DNA from: a virus
Strand: one strand, 5' to 3'
Length of the DNA stretch: 22,349 nucleotides
IMG/VR virus record: IMGVR_UViG_3300030419_005040
Coordinates: 1 to 22,349 of that record
Shown here: positions 7,394 through 15,950 of the stretch, piece by piece
How the letters are laid out: the number at the start of each line of letters is the position of its first letter
How positions within the stretch are numbered: position 1 is the first letter of the stretch
Position numbers and translations under genes: made by a program
Notes under the pieces: generated by a model
Databases searched by the model: none
What the model was told of the DNA's origin: nothing
Seen by the model: the letters and a program-made list of their open reading frames with translations, nothing else

Positions 7394-8012
7394 TTGCAGT
7401 TCTGCGATAATCTACTGAATAATTTATAGCTACAGTAATTCTAGTATTGTCTGTCATATTTGGTGTTACAGAGTGTAACAAATGCCCATCAAAAAAAATT
7501 ACAGTGCCATTTGTTGCTTTTAAACTTACAATATTACTATAATTTACATTTTGATCTGTTTTTTTGTGTAACACTAAATTTCTATTACCGTGAAAACAAA
7601 AAGATGCATTACTTGTTTCGACGTCTACAAATAAAACTGCTGATATATGTGCACTGTGGTGATGAGGAAAAGAATTGTGTCCCTTACCATACCAATTAAT
7701 CCAACAGTCATCGACTAAAAGACCTGGAACATCGTAGCCCTCTTCATCTACAAAATCTCGTATTTTATGAGAAATAATTTTGCAAACATTGTTTAATGCA
7801 GGATATCGTTGATGAGAGTTCCAACCAGTTCTGTTTTGTCTTTTTTTATTATCATCAATTGTGGTGTTAGCTGAGGTATCAACTCCATGAATTTTTTTAT
7901 TGTCTTCAACCAAAACTATTTGTTTTATCTGTTTTTCAATATTTTGAAAATCAGGTATTACAAAACTGTAAAAATCTTCAGTGAAGACTGTAGTTTTAAA
8001 TATTTTTGTCAT
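7383..8012 (-). CDS. Putative 2OG-Fe(II) oxygenase, TIGR02466-like, 209 aa
   Basis: Counting from the ATG at 8012, NSFPHHHSAHISAVLFVDVE (113-132) carries a run of three His (H117-H119) where the family has its H-x-H iron ligands. TVIFFDGHLLHSVTPN (170-185) has the distal H180. R191 in NTRITVAINYS is the 2-oxoglutarate arginine. CWINWYGKGH before the His cluster fits the family's usual strand. One extra in-frame codon upstream is TTG; the ATG beginning MTKIF is preferred and overlaps the previous gene's stop region by 17 nt. Together with the next gene upstream it forms a tandem pair of oxygenases at the head of the operon. Substrate unknown. Confidence 0.8.
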   Translation of the reverse strand: MTKIFKTTVFTEDFYSFVIPDFQNIEKQIKQIVLVEDNKKIHGVDTSANTTIDDNKKRQNRTGWNSHQRYPALNNVCKIISHKIRDFVDEEGYDVPGLLVDDCWINWYGKGHNSFPHHHSAHISAVLFVDVETSNASFCFHGNRNLVLHKKTDQNVNYSNIVSLKATNGTVIFFDGHLLHSVTPNMTDNTRITVAINYSVDYRRTANEY

Positions 8013-8688
8013 CAACGGTAAGTGTTGCGTCCTTTGGTACTAATCTTAAATTAAATGATACAGATCTTCTTTCTTCGTTTGGTGTTCTAAATGGATAAAC
8101 CATATGAGTCAACCAAGATGGAAACATAAATATGTCGCCCACTTCTGGTGGGTGTTGTAATTTGTGACCACTAAAAGTTTTAGGATCACCGCACATAAAA
8201 AGAATATCTCCTACACTAGGATAGTGATCTTCAGCCGCTCTCTCTTTTTCAATGCTGTCCGGCATTTTAGTATAGAATACACCAGATAAATCACCATCGT
8301 GCATGTGTGCAGGATTAAAGTCTCCTGACCATTGGCTCACGGCCCACATAGATTCTATAACCATCTTGTCAATTTTTTCTGGTGCTAATGTTTCGCTAGC
8401 TGGTGGTATAGATAAATAAGATTTAACCATTTCACCAATTAAAAAAACTAATTGTTGACCGTCACCATCTATCCACTCGGGTGGCAAACGAACTTCTTGT
8501 TTAACATTACCTGCTAAATTAGGAGACCAATCCCATTGTTTAGCTAATTTTGGGTCTCCAAGTATCTCATCACACTTTTTATTTACTATATTCAGAATAA
8601 AATCAGGCACTTTACCCTTAACCACAGTAGGGCCAAACGGTCTAATTGCATCAAACTTTAATTTAATTTCTTTTTTAACTTCCTCCAT
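7996..8688 (-). CDS. Putative 2OG-Fe(II) oxygenase, TIGR02466 type, 230 aa; first gene of leftward block
   Basis: This is the clearest TIGR02466-type oxygenase of the window. FNPAHMHDGDLSGVFYTKMP (124-143) holds H128/H130. VGDILFMCGDP (159-169) follows the usual GDLxFxDP pattern. VGDIFMFPSWLTHMVYPF (183-200) contains the distal H195. EERRSVSFNLRLVP (205-218) supplies the 2-oxoglutarate arginine (R207 or R208). The ATG at 8688 has a good ribosome site (GAGGTG about 6 nt upstream) and is the first gene after the divergent intergenic region, so it is expected to be the most strongly initiated gene of the leftward operon. Such proteins are common in marine phages, usually without a known substrate. 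Confidence 0.85.
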   Translation of the reverse strand: MEEVKKEIKLKFDAIRPFGPTVVKGKVPDFILNIVNKKCDEILGDPKLAKQWDWSPNLAGNVKQEVRLPPEWIDGDGQQLVFLIGEMVKSYLSIPPASETLAPEKIDKMVIESMWAVSQWSGDFNPAHMHDGDLSGVFYTKMPDSIEKERAAEDHYPSVGDILFMCGDPKTFSGHKLQHPPEVGDIFMFPSWLTHMVYPFRTPNEERRSVSFNLRLVPKDATLTVDDKNI

Positions 8689-8711
8689 GGGAACACCTCA
8701 TTCTTTTTTTA

Positions 8712-8740
8712 TTGTCATATAGCAATAATTTGCCTATAAA
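8712..8740 (+). promoter_or_regulatory. Sigma70-type promoter for the rightward block
   Basis: TTGTCA (8712-8717) and TATAAA (8735-8740) are separated by exactly 17 bp. Each box differs from the consensus (TTGACA, TATAAT) at only one or two positions. The predicted transcript would start near 8747 and leave a leader of about 69 nt before the ATG at 8816. Use of the host RNA polymerase is implied; no phage-type promoter repeat was seen. Confidence 0.6.
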
Positions 8741-8765
8741 TATACAATTAAATAGGCTTAACTTA

Positions 8766-8812
8766 CAAGGCCAGCCTCCTTGCACTAAAACAATCATGAT
8801 TTGCAGAAGGAG
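8766..8812 (+). promoter_or_regulatory. Leader with alternative pairings that could mask the ribosome site
   Basis: CAAGG (8766-8770) can pair with CCTTG (8778-8782) across a 7-nt loop. The overlapping CTCCTT (8776-8781) can instead pair with the Shine-Dalgarno AAGGAG (8807-8812) of the gene at 8816. The two pairings exclude each other, so the leader could switch between a free and a masked ribosome site. Both stems are short (5 and 6 bp), so a real effect is uncertain. Confidence 0.3.
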
Positions 8813-8815
8813 AGC

Positions 8816-9655
8816 ATGCTAAAAAAAATATTTAAAGCTGCAAAAAAAGCAGCCCCAATTATCGGTGCAGGACTAGGATTTCTAGCTGGTGGACCTGTAT
8901 TAGGATCTGCTATTGGTGGTGGTCTTGGTAGTTTAGTTGCAGGTAAAAGCCCTCAAGAGGCACTTAAATTTGCAGCATTATCTGGATTAGCAGGAGGAGC
9001 ATTAGGCAGATTTGGTGGATTACAAGGTGGACAAGGACTAGGGGGTTTATTTACCAAAGCCACGTCAACACCAGTGCCATCTAACATTATTCAAGCAGCT
9101 CAGGGTGGTAATAAAGTTTTACTTCGAGATGCAATCATGAAAGGGGCGGTTCAAGAACCTGGCGTGCTAGGATCAATAGTTAATTTTGCAAAAGCTAATC
9201 CTATAAAAACAGCACTTGGCTTGTCAGCGTTAGCAGGAGCTGCAGGTGGTTTAGGTGAAGAAGAAAATAGAAGATCACAGTTTGAAGATGTATACGGAAC
9301 AATGGACCCACTTAAAGATTTAGATGACGCTGGCGTAGGTGGTGTAACAACAGTGCCATTTTCTCAATACGGACCTAATTTATTAAACAGAGCCATGGGT
9401 GGAGAAATAAATGGATTAAAAGAAGCCGGATTAAAAGATGGTGGTTTCCCACGTAAAAATGGTAAGATAGCAGGACCGGGAACAGAAACAAGTGATGACA
9501 TACCAGCAATGTTAAGTGATGGTGAATTTGTTATTAATGCAAAAACTGTAAGAGGACTTGGACGAGCTATGGGTGGTGAAGGAACAAAAGAGAGTAGAGA
9601 CAGAGGATCAAAATTCTTATATAGTTTACAAAGAAAATATGGAGATAGAGCATAA
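8816..9655 (+). CDS. Membrane-active glycine-zipper virion protein, 279 aa
   Basis: The start at 8816 is set by AAGGAG four bases upstream; an in-frame TTG at 8801 would include that site and is rejected. Residues 1-20 form a cationic amphipathic helix (LKKIFKAAKKAAPIIGAGLG) like those of membrane-active peptides. It is followed by a glycine-zipper region with two or three hydrophobic stretches (about 14-42, 53-66, 132-146). The C-terminal part has the segment TETSDDIPAMLSDGEFVINA (223-242), a motif I recall from many phage structural proteins, then a basic tail. I infer an ejected or tail-associated protein that helps DNA cross the host membrane; it is the first gene of the rightward block and is joined to the next by TAATG. 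Confidence 0.68.
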   Translation: MLKKIFKAAKKAAPIIGAGLGFLAGGPVLGSAIGGGLGSLVAGKSPQEALKFAALSGLAGGALGRFGGLQGGQGLGGLFTKATSTPVPSNIIQAAQGGNKVLLRDAIMKGAVQEPGVLGSIVNFAKANPIKTALGLSALAGAAGGLGEEENRRSQFEDVYGTMDPLKDLDDAGVGGVTTVPFSQYGPNLLNRAMGGEINGLKEAGLKDGGFPRKNGKIAGPGTETSDDIPAMLSDGEFVINAKTVRGLGRAMGGEGTKESRDRGSKFLYSLQRKYGDRA

Positions 9656-10683
9656 TGGTTGATGAAGTAATACAACGAACGCAACAAGCTCCTTTTATTG
9701 AAAGAAGAGCAGAGCAGTTACTCGCGTCTGTATTTGGTGATCCAAACGCAGTAAGAAGAGAGGGTGAAAGCGATGCTGATTTTAATCTACGTAAGTTTGG
9801 TCGAGCAGGTATTGCTCAAAATATTCCAGCATTTCAGTTTGCAGGTTTTACACCTGAACAAACAAGAGCTTTTGGATTAGCAAGTCAAAACGTCGGGGCT
9901 TTTCAACCTGCTTTACAACAAGCAGGAGGCACTCTAGGTCTTGCAGGTGCTGCTTTAACAGGAGCAGGGCAACAGGCTCTCGGTGCAACGCAAGCATTTG
10001 ATCCAACACAATCACAACGTTTCATGGACCCGTACCAACAAAACGTTACACAACAAGCTTTAGCAGAATTTGATCGTCAAGCTCAAATTGCACAGTCTAA
10101 TTTAGCAACGCAAGCACAAAGAGCAGGAGCTTTTGGTGGCTCACGTTTTGGTGTGCAAGAAGCAGAACTAGGTCGTAATTTACAGGACATAAAATCAAGA
10201 AGAATATTTGAAGACTTATCACGAAATTTTCAACAAGCACAACGTGCTGCAATGGGTGCACAAGAAGCACAACAAAGAAGGCAGTTGGCTGCAGCACAGC
10301 AATTAGGTGCCACAGGTCAAGGTCTTGCTAGTCTTGGACAAAGACAAGCTGGTCTTGGTGCTCTCACTCAACAACTAGGACAGGCAGATGTACAATCTCT
10401 TCTAGGTGTTGGTGGTATTCAACAGCAATTAGGACAAGCTCAACTAGAAGCTCAAAGAAGACAACAACTAGAAGCTCAACAAGAGCCGTTTAGAAGACTA
10501 ACATTTGCTAGTGACATTTTACGAGGCACTCCAAGTAGTGCAATTCAGTTCACTCAACAGCCTTCTGTCAATCCATTTGCACAAGCTCTTGGTCTTGGTA
10601 TTGCTGGTATTGGTGCTCTTGGTCAGTTTGGTCAAGGCTTTGGAGGTATATCAGACGCTTTTAGTGCATTTGGAGGTAATTAA
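9655..10683 (+). CDS. Gln/Ala-rich coiled-coil internal virion or ejection protein, 342 aa
   Basis: The protein is strikingly rich in Gln, Ala and Gly, with long helices. The most characteristic stretch is around 123-175 (FMDPYQQNVTQQALAEFDRQ through SRFGVQEAELGRN), followed by heptad-like Gln-rich repeats to about residue 280 and a Gly/Phe-rich hydrophobic C-terminus (310-342). There is no enzyme motif. Similar proteins sit among the internal/ejection proteins of marine podovirus-like phages, the role I infer. It begins at a TAATG junction with the previous gene and ends in another TAATG with the next one, so translation of the three genes is coupled. A 15-bp direct repeat lies near 10441-10479. 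Confidence 0.65.
   Translation: MVDEVIQRTQQAPFIERRAEQLLASVFGDPNAVRREGESDADFNLRKFGRAGIAQNIPAFQFAGFTPEQTRAFGLASQNVGAFQPALQQAGGTLGLAGAALTGAGQQALGATQAFDPTQSQRFMDPYQQNVTQQALAEFDRQAQIAQSNLATQAQRAGAFGGSRFGVQEAELGRNLQDIKSRRIFEDLSRNFQQAQRAAMGAQEAQQRRQLAAAQQLGATGQGLASLGQRQAGLGALTQQLGQADVQSLLGVGGIQQQLGQAQLEAQRRQQLEAQQEPFRRLTFASDILRGTPSSAIQFTQQPSVNPFAQALGLGIAGIGALGQFGQGFGGISDAFSAFGGN
10441..10479 (+). repeat. 15-bp direct repeat inside the Gln-rich gene
   Basis: The 15-mer CAACTAGAAGCTCAA occurs at 10441-10455 and again at 10465-10479. It encodes QLEAQ twice, separated by RRQ, in one frame. It is exact at DNA level and probably a recent local duplication in a coiled-coil segment. Confidence 0.8.
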
Positions 10684-11795
10684 TGGTTCTTCCAATAGTA
10701 GCAGGGATAGCAGGATTAGCCCTAAGAGCTGCACCTTACGCAATAAGAGGCGCTAGAGCCGTTGTTAATCCAAGAAATTTAAAAAACTATTTTACAGGGG
10801 CTAGATCTAGACCGATTCAAGGACCTGTAAACGTTAGAGGTTTTAGATTTGACCCATCCAAAAAAGGCATAGAGGCTCTTGGAATGGGGGGAGGAAGAAC
10901 GCCAGGAATATTTAGACCTACTTTTAGAAACATAGCAGGACAGTCTGCTGTTTTAGGTGGAGCTGGTTTAGCCTATGACGCCTTAACAGATAGTGCTGAA
11001 CAAAGCACTGAACCACCACCAGCAGGATCAGGTGGTCCAGTAGAACCACAACCGGGTGGACCTGCAGGAATGACGATAGGAGAAGCTGAAAAAGCGGGCA
11101 TTATAAAAGATGAAAAACAAAAAGCAACTGACACCGCAGCAGATGCAACAGGTAAAAATATTCAAGGTGGTGATTTAGATGATTTCATAAAAGAACGTAT
11201 AGACTTGTTTGAAAAATATATTGGTGATGACACAAGAAAGAAAACAAAGAGTGCAGGATACAATGCCATGATACAGTTTGGTTTAGAACTAGCTACAAAG
11301 AGAGGTAATTTAGTAGAAGCTATTGCAGAATCTGCAAAAGAACCTTTGAAAGAATTTGCTAAACTAGGTAATCAATTAGCAGATAGAGCTGCAGCCATTA
11401 AGAAAGCTGGTATTGAGTCAGGTGTTGAAGCATTTGAATCTGCAGAGGATAGAAAATTAGAAGAAAAGAAAATTGCAGGTGATATTGCAGAAGCACAAAT
11501 AAGATCTCAAGCACAAAAACTAACACCGGGTGAGTTTATAACTAATCAGATTCAACAAATTATAGCTGATCCCAATCTTGTAGCAAGTATTACAGCTTCA
11601 AACTATGACGAAAACAATAAAAAAATTAATCCTAATATTTCTGATGAATCACTAATACAAGCTTATGCAGCTAATCAGTACGAGTATTACAATGCTAAAG
11701 AAATACCGGACACTGCAGACGGAAAAGAATTATATGAATCCTTACCTTCAGGGACAATGGTTTACTTTAAGGGACAAATATTTCCAAAACCATAA
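10683..11795 (+). CDS. Probable internal virion/ejection protein, 370 aa
   Basis: The N-terminus (MVLPIVAGIAGLALRAAPYA) is a hydrophobic, slightly basic helix that could insert in a membrane. A second hydrophobic stretch lies near 85-100 (IAGQSAVLGGAGLAYDAL), and a Pro/Gly-rich linker follows (about 110-130). The remainder is charged and helical, with a long stretch from about 160 to 280 (DDFIKERIDLFEKYIGDD onward) likely to be coiled coil. No catalytic motif is seen and I recognise no named family. Its place between the Gln-rich protein and the 1381 aa protein, with TAATG before it and a 9-nt gap with an AAGGAGAG ribosome site after it, suggests a component of the ejection apparatus. Confidence 0.62.
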   Translation: MVLPIVAGIAGLALRAAPYAIRGARAVVNPRNLKNYFTGARSRPIQGPVNVRGFRFDPSKKGIEALGMGGGRTPGIFRPTFRNIAGQSAVLGGAGLAYDALTDSAEQSTEPPPAGSGGPVEPQPGGPAGMTIGEAEKAGIIKDEKQKATDTAADATGKNIQGGDLDDFIKERIDLFEKYIGDDTRKKTKSAGYNAMIQFGLELATKRGNLVEAIAESAKEPLKEFAKLGNQLADRAAAIKKAGIESGVEAFESAEDRKLEEKKIAGDIAEAQIRSQAQKLTPGEFITNQIQQIIADPNLVASITASNYDENNKKINPNISDESLIQAYAANQYEYYNAKEIPDTADGKELYESLPSGTMVYFKGQIFPKP

Positions 11796-11804
11796 GGAGA
11801 GATT

Positions 11805-14800
11805 ATGGCTGACAAAATAAGAGATCCTCTAGGAAATCTGGTAGAGGTTCAAAACGTAAAGCCGGGTGATCCTGTAAGAACTACAATAGTAAATAACGTA
11901 TTCAGAGATCCATCGGGAAATGTGATTCAAGTAGACAAGCCAATGGATACTGGCTTAAATTTTAATTCTGTAGCTCGTAATCCAAAAAAAGATCAAAGAG
12001 GTTTTTTTGAAAAGTATGTAACAGATCCTGTAACTGCAGGTCTTGCAGGTGTCGGAGAAGGTGGTTTTAAAATAGCAGAAGGAACGCTGTCTCTTGGAAC
12101 TATACTTCTTGATCTTGGTGTAGGGACTGACTTAACAAGAAAAGTAGAAAAATATTTTGATGATAATAAAATTTTAGATGCTTTAGAAGACAAGGCTGAC
12201 GAATCATGGACCGGCACAGTTACATCTGTTCTTACACAGTTTGGTGTGCCTGGGGGTGTTGCACTTAAAGCAGCCAATGGATTAATTAAAGCTAGAGGTA
12301 TTGGTGGTAAACTAGCAGGTAAAACAGATTTTATCTCTAGAAGACCGAACGTTACAAAAGCTGCACTTGCAGGTGGCGCAGAAGCTGCGGTGGCTACAAG
12401 TGATATGGGCACACTTGGTGATTTACTTGGTGTGGGACCAACTCAAACAGATGATGAAAGTGATGACATCAATGCAACTGGACGTGAAGTAGCTTTTAAA
12501 AGATTAAAAAATAAATTTAAGTTTGGTGTTGAAGGTGCACTTGGTTTTACATTGTTTGACAATGTTATATTTCCTGCAGGTAAAGTTTTGTTTAAGGGTA
12601 GTGTTCCAGCATTTACCGGTATGTTAAAACACGTAGGTTTAAATAAAAACAATGTTAGATTTTTAGAGTTTGACCCAGAAGCAAATGCTAACGTTTTAAA
12701 AGAAACAGCTTTGGAGGAGGGTTTTCAGTTTAATAAAAACAATATTTTGCGATGGGTAGATAAAAATGTTTTGTCTCCTTTCCGTGCAAGAGGCAACTTA
12801 CCAAAAGAAGTCTTTGAAGCTAACAGAGAAAAGATAAACACATTAAGATCTGTAGCTGAAAGAGTTAGAGTAGAAACCTTAGATTTAGAAAAAGCTGTAC
12901 AAGAAGCAATCGATCCTAATGTAGGTAAATTATATAATAAACTAGACGCAATGGGGCTGCGAAGAAGAGAAAAGATGATGGAAAATATTTATGATTTTCT
13001 AACAAGTGGTGCATACAAAGCAAAAGTAGATGTTAAAACTGGTGCAAAAATTCCAAAGACAGCAGAAGAAATAGCAAAAGCTTTACCTGATGACATACCA
13101 AAAGAGTTACTACCTTCAATAACAAAGATAAGAAATTCTATTGACGAAATGAGTAAGGCTCTTTCTGAAATGCCAAACTTTACTTTAAAGGGCGGTGCAG
13201 ATTTTCAAAACGTTGTAGCTGCTAACATAGGTGAATATATGACAAGATCATACAGATTGTTCGGCACTAAAGTAGAAAGAGAGCAATGGCTTAATACGTT
13301 AAGAAACACACCAGAAGGACAAGAGATAATAGACAGAGCAAAAATATATATAAGAAATAACAACAAAGACATGACTGAAGAAGCTGTTGAGCTAGAATTA
13401 AAAAATTTATTAGCAGAAGAAAAAGAAAGCATCGTTGGTGGTGCCATAGCAAGAGTATCCAAGTATGATAATGCAATCAAACAAGTAAGACAGGATATAC
13501 CTGAACCACTTAGAGATTTACTTGGTGAGATAAAAGACCCTATAAAACAGTATATGAGAACCGCAGCTAAAATAAATACATACATAGCTGACACAAATTT
13601 TTTCAACACGTTATTAAAAAAAGGAAAGAATAGGTTTTTCTTTGAGCCACCAAAACAAATAAGAGGTGAACAAGTTGGAACTGTCCCTATAGGAGAAGGA
13701 GGGCTAGAATTTGGATCTACCATTGTTTCTGATGGTCCTTTGAACGGTTTTAAAACAACTCCTGAGATTGCAAAGGCATTAGAAAACATAAGTAATTCAA
13801 GGAAAAATGCAGATGAATTATCTAACTTGTATTACAAAGTTTTTCTTGCGCCAAAAGCGTGGACACAAGAAGCAAAGACAACTTTATCTCCGATCACACA
13901 TGCTCGTAACATAATCAGTGCAGCATCTTTTACAGGTATGAATGGTAATTTTTTTACAAACCCACTTCGTTTTGCAGAAGATTTTAAACAAGCTTACAAA
14001 GTTGTTACAGCTAGATCTAAAAGTGCGATCGAATCTGATATGGGTAGAAAATATTTTAAGAATGCTGATGACTATGAAAACTACAAAGATGAATACATAA
14101 AATTACAAAATCTTGGTGTCGTTAATACTAGTGCAAGATTAGGAGAACTAACACAAAGTTTAGATGAAGTAACTGCAGGGCTACAAAATCTTACAGAAAC
14201 AGGAAAAGTTTTTACGATACTACGTGGATGGGGAGACAAAACAGGTTTTAACAAAGCACGTGGAATTGCAAGAACGCTGTATCAAGCGGAGGATGACTTA
14301 TACAAAATACAAAACTTTTATTCTGAGTCACGTAAATTTAGAGGTGTATATGAAAAAATGTACAGAGCAAATCAAGCAAAGTTTTTAGATGATTATGCTG
14401 ACGAAATTGCAAGAGTAAATCCTACTCTTACAAGAGACGAGGCTCTCGCTTCAATGCGAACTCAAGAAGGCTTTGATAGATTTATAGATTTAAAAGCTGC
14501 AGACACAGTCAAAAACAATATTCCTAACTATGATTATATTGGTTCGTTTGGTCAAACATTAAGAAGACTTCCTATAGGTAACTTTGTATCTTTCCCTCTA
14601 GAAATTGTTCGTACTAGTTTTAATACATTAAAACAAGGTCTTAGAGAAATTCAAGACCCAAACACACTGGGCATTGGAACAACTAGACTTGCAGGAGTGG
14701 CTACATTTGGTGTTGCTTTAGGTAAAGGATTAGAAGAAGGAGCACAATTAGTTGCTGGTGTATCTAACGAACAATTAAATGCATTGAGAGAATATCTCCC

Positions 14801-15950
14801 AGAGTGGTCTAAGGATTCTACTCTCATACCTATTAAACAAGGTAATCAGTTATACTACATAGATTTTTCTCACACTAACGCTTACGATATTTTAACGTTG
14901 CCTCTTCGAGCTGCTATGAATGGTTTTGACGAATCAAGAGACAAAGGTGCGGGTGTTCTTGCAAGTTTCGATGATGCAGCCATAAGAGCAGCAACTAAGT
15001 TTGCAGCACCTTTTGTCGAAGAATCAATAGCAACACAATTCTTTGCAGATGTATTTGTTCGTGGTGGTTCTACTGCAGAGGGCAGAAGACTATGGAATCC
15101 AGAAGATGAGATAGGAACAAAAATATCTAACACTCTTCAAGAATTATTTAGAACAGCTTCGCCAGGATCTATCAAACAGTTTCATCGTTTGTATCTATCA
15201 GGCATTGGACAGAAAGATCAATACAACAGAGGCTATAAGTTTTTAAATGAAACATCTGGTTTGCTTGGATTTAGAATTCAAAACCCTTTTGTTCAAGATG
15301 GTATAAACTTTAAAATATCTGATAATAAAAGAGCATTAGCTAATTCTAAAAAATTATTTACAAGTGTTGCTTATAGAGCAGATGCCACATCAGCAGAGAT
15401 TGTCGATGCATACAACAAAGCAAACGCAGCTAAACTAAGAAATGATCAGAAGCTATTTAAACAAATACAAGCAGCTAAAATATTAGGTTTATCTGACAGA
15501 GAAATTAGAAGAGTGATATCTGAAAGATTCTCTAAAAATGAGGCTGCTAATCTACTTAGAAATCGTTTTACACCAATAAAAGTATCTGATTTTGCTTTTC
15601 AAAGAATGAGAGAGAACTCACGAGCTAGAGATGGTAGTGATGTTAGTAGATCAGTTAGAAGAATAACCAACGGCATATACAGAAACCTATTTAGAACAAA
15701 CATATTTGATGATGTGAGCGGTTTATTTAAAGATTCATTCAATATTATAGAGTCACAACCTCTTGTAACAAGGCCTAAAACCTCGGATGCTGGCTCTATA
15801 ATAGGTAGTCAAAGCAATCTAACAGCTCCTGTTACTCCTATTGCACCAATAGAACTACCAGGCGGAGGAACTTTATCACCAACAGATCGATCTCAACTTG
15901 CTAAAAGCGGAGATATTGATATAACAGAAACATTAGCAAGGAGAACGTAA
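11805..15950 (+). CDS. Giant internal virion / DNA-ejection-type protein, 1381 aa
   Basis: This is the largest gene in the window. The product is mostly helical, with Lys/Glu-rich segments and several moderately hydrophobic stretches, for example residues 82-104 (GVGEGGFKIAEGTLSLGTIL) and 133-160. I see no lysozyme, transglycosylase or peptidase signature. Size, position after three small membrane/coiled-coil proteins, and composition match the large ejected protein of podoviruses (the role of T7 gp16, 1318 aa, which does carry a transglycosylase domain). The assignment rests on that analogy, not on recognised homology. The C-terminus is low-complexity (Thr/Ser/Pro, with the segment PIAPIELPGGGTLSPTDRS). 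The start has a strong AAGGAGAG site, and the stop overlaps the next start as TAATG. Confidence 0.65.
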   Translation: MADKIRDPLGNLVEVQNVKPGDPVRTTIVNNVFRDPSGNVIQVDKPMDTGLNFNSVARNPKKDQRGFFEKYVTDPVTAGLAGVGEGGFKIAEGTLSLGTILLDLGVGTDLTRKVEKYFDDNKILDALEDKADESWTGTVTSVLTQFGVPGGVALKAANGLIKARGIGGKLAGKTDFISRRPNVTKAALAGGAEAAVATSDMGTLGDLLGVGPTQTDDESDDINATGREVAFKRLKNKFKFGVEGALGFTLFDNVIFPAGKVLFKGSVPAFTGMLKHVGLNKNNVRFLEFDPEANANVLKETALEEGFQFNKNNILRWVDKNVLSPFRARGNLPKEVFEANREKINTLRSVAERVRVETLDLEKAVQEAIDPNVGKLYNKLDAMGLRRREKMMENIYDFLTSGAYKAKVDVKTGAKIPKTAEEIAKALPDDIPKELLPSITKIRNSIDEMSKALSEMPNFTLKGGADFQNVVAANIGEYMTRSYRLFGTKVEREQWLNTLRNTPEGQEIIDRAKIYIRNNNKDMTEEAVELELKNLLAEEKESIVGGAIARVSKYDNAIKQVRQDIPEPLRDLLGEIKDPIKQYMRTAAKINTYIADTNFFNTLLKKGKNRFFFEPPKQIRGEQVGTVPIGEGGLEFGSTIVSDGPLNGFKTTPEIAKALENISNSRKNADELSNLYYKVFLAPKAWTQEAKTTLSPITHARNIISAASFTGMNGNFFTNPLRFAEDFKQAYKVVTARSKSAIESDMGRKYFKNADDYENYKDEYIKLQNLGVVNTSARLGELTQSLDEVTAGLQNLTETGKVFTILRGWGDKTGFNKARGIARTLYQAEDDLYKIQNFYSESRKFRGVYEKMYRANQAKFLDDYADEIARVNPTLTRDEALASMRTQEGFDRFIDLKAADTVKNNIPNYDYIGSFGQTLRRLPIGNFVSFPLEIVRTSFNTLKQGLREIQDPNTLGIGTTRLAGVATFGVALGKGLEEGAQLVAGVSNEQLNALREYLPEWSKDSTLIPIKQGNQLYYIDFSHTNAYDILTLPLRAAMNGFDESRDKGAGVLASFDDAAIRAATKFAAPFVEESIATQFFADVFVRGGSTAEGRRLWNPEDEIGTKISNTLQELFRTASPGSIKQFHRLYLSGIGQKDQYNRGYKFLNETSGLLGFRIQNPFVQDGINFKISDNKRALANSKKLFTSVAYRADATSAEIVDAYNKANAAKLRNDQKLFKQIQAAKILGLSDREIRRVISERFSKNEAANLLRNRFTPIKVSDFAFQRMRENSRARDGSDVSRSVRRITNGIYRNLFRTNIFDDVSGLFKDSFNIIESQPLVTRPKTSDAGSIIGSQSNLTAPVTPIAPIELPGGGTLSPTDRSQLAKSGDIDITETLARRT

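Larger units (their letters stand above)
8689..8815. promoter_or_regulatory. Divergent intergenic regulatory region
   Basis: These 127 bases are the only sizeable non-coding stretch. They separate the leftward oxygenase/tail operon from the rightward ejection-type operon, so both must be initiated here or be read through from outside. The left part is very AT-rich and carries the rightward promoter; the right part is the leader of the gene at 8816. For the leftward direction there is only a weak candidate: an extended -10-like TGCTATAT on the reverse strand at about 8716-8723, overlapping the rightward -35 box, with no good -35 of its own. Confidence 0.6.

Noticed and set aside
8801-8815. TTG start extending the glycine-zipper protein by five codons
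   Set aside because: The extension would encode the Shine-Dalgarno sequence itself; the ATG at 8816 is correctly spaced from AAGGAG.
13205-13789. 194-codon open frame on the reverse strand inside the 1381 aa gene
   Set aside because: It is a shadow: Ser/Leu/Phe-rich translation with no ribosome site, lying wholly inside a long gene with coherent protein sequence.
11805-15950. Transglycosylase or lysozyme domain in the large ejection-type protein, as in T7 gp16
   Set aside because: I looked for a catalytic Glu in a lysozyme-like helix near the N-terminus and saw no convincing motif, so no enzyme activity is claimed.
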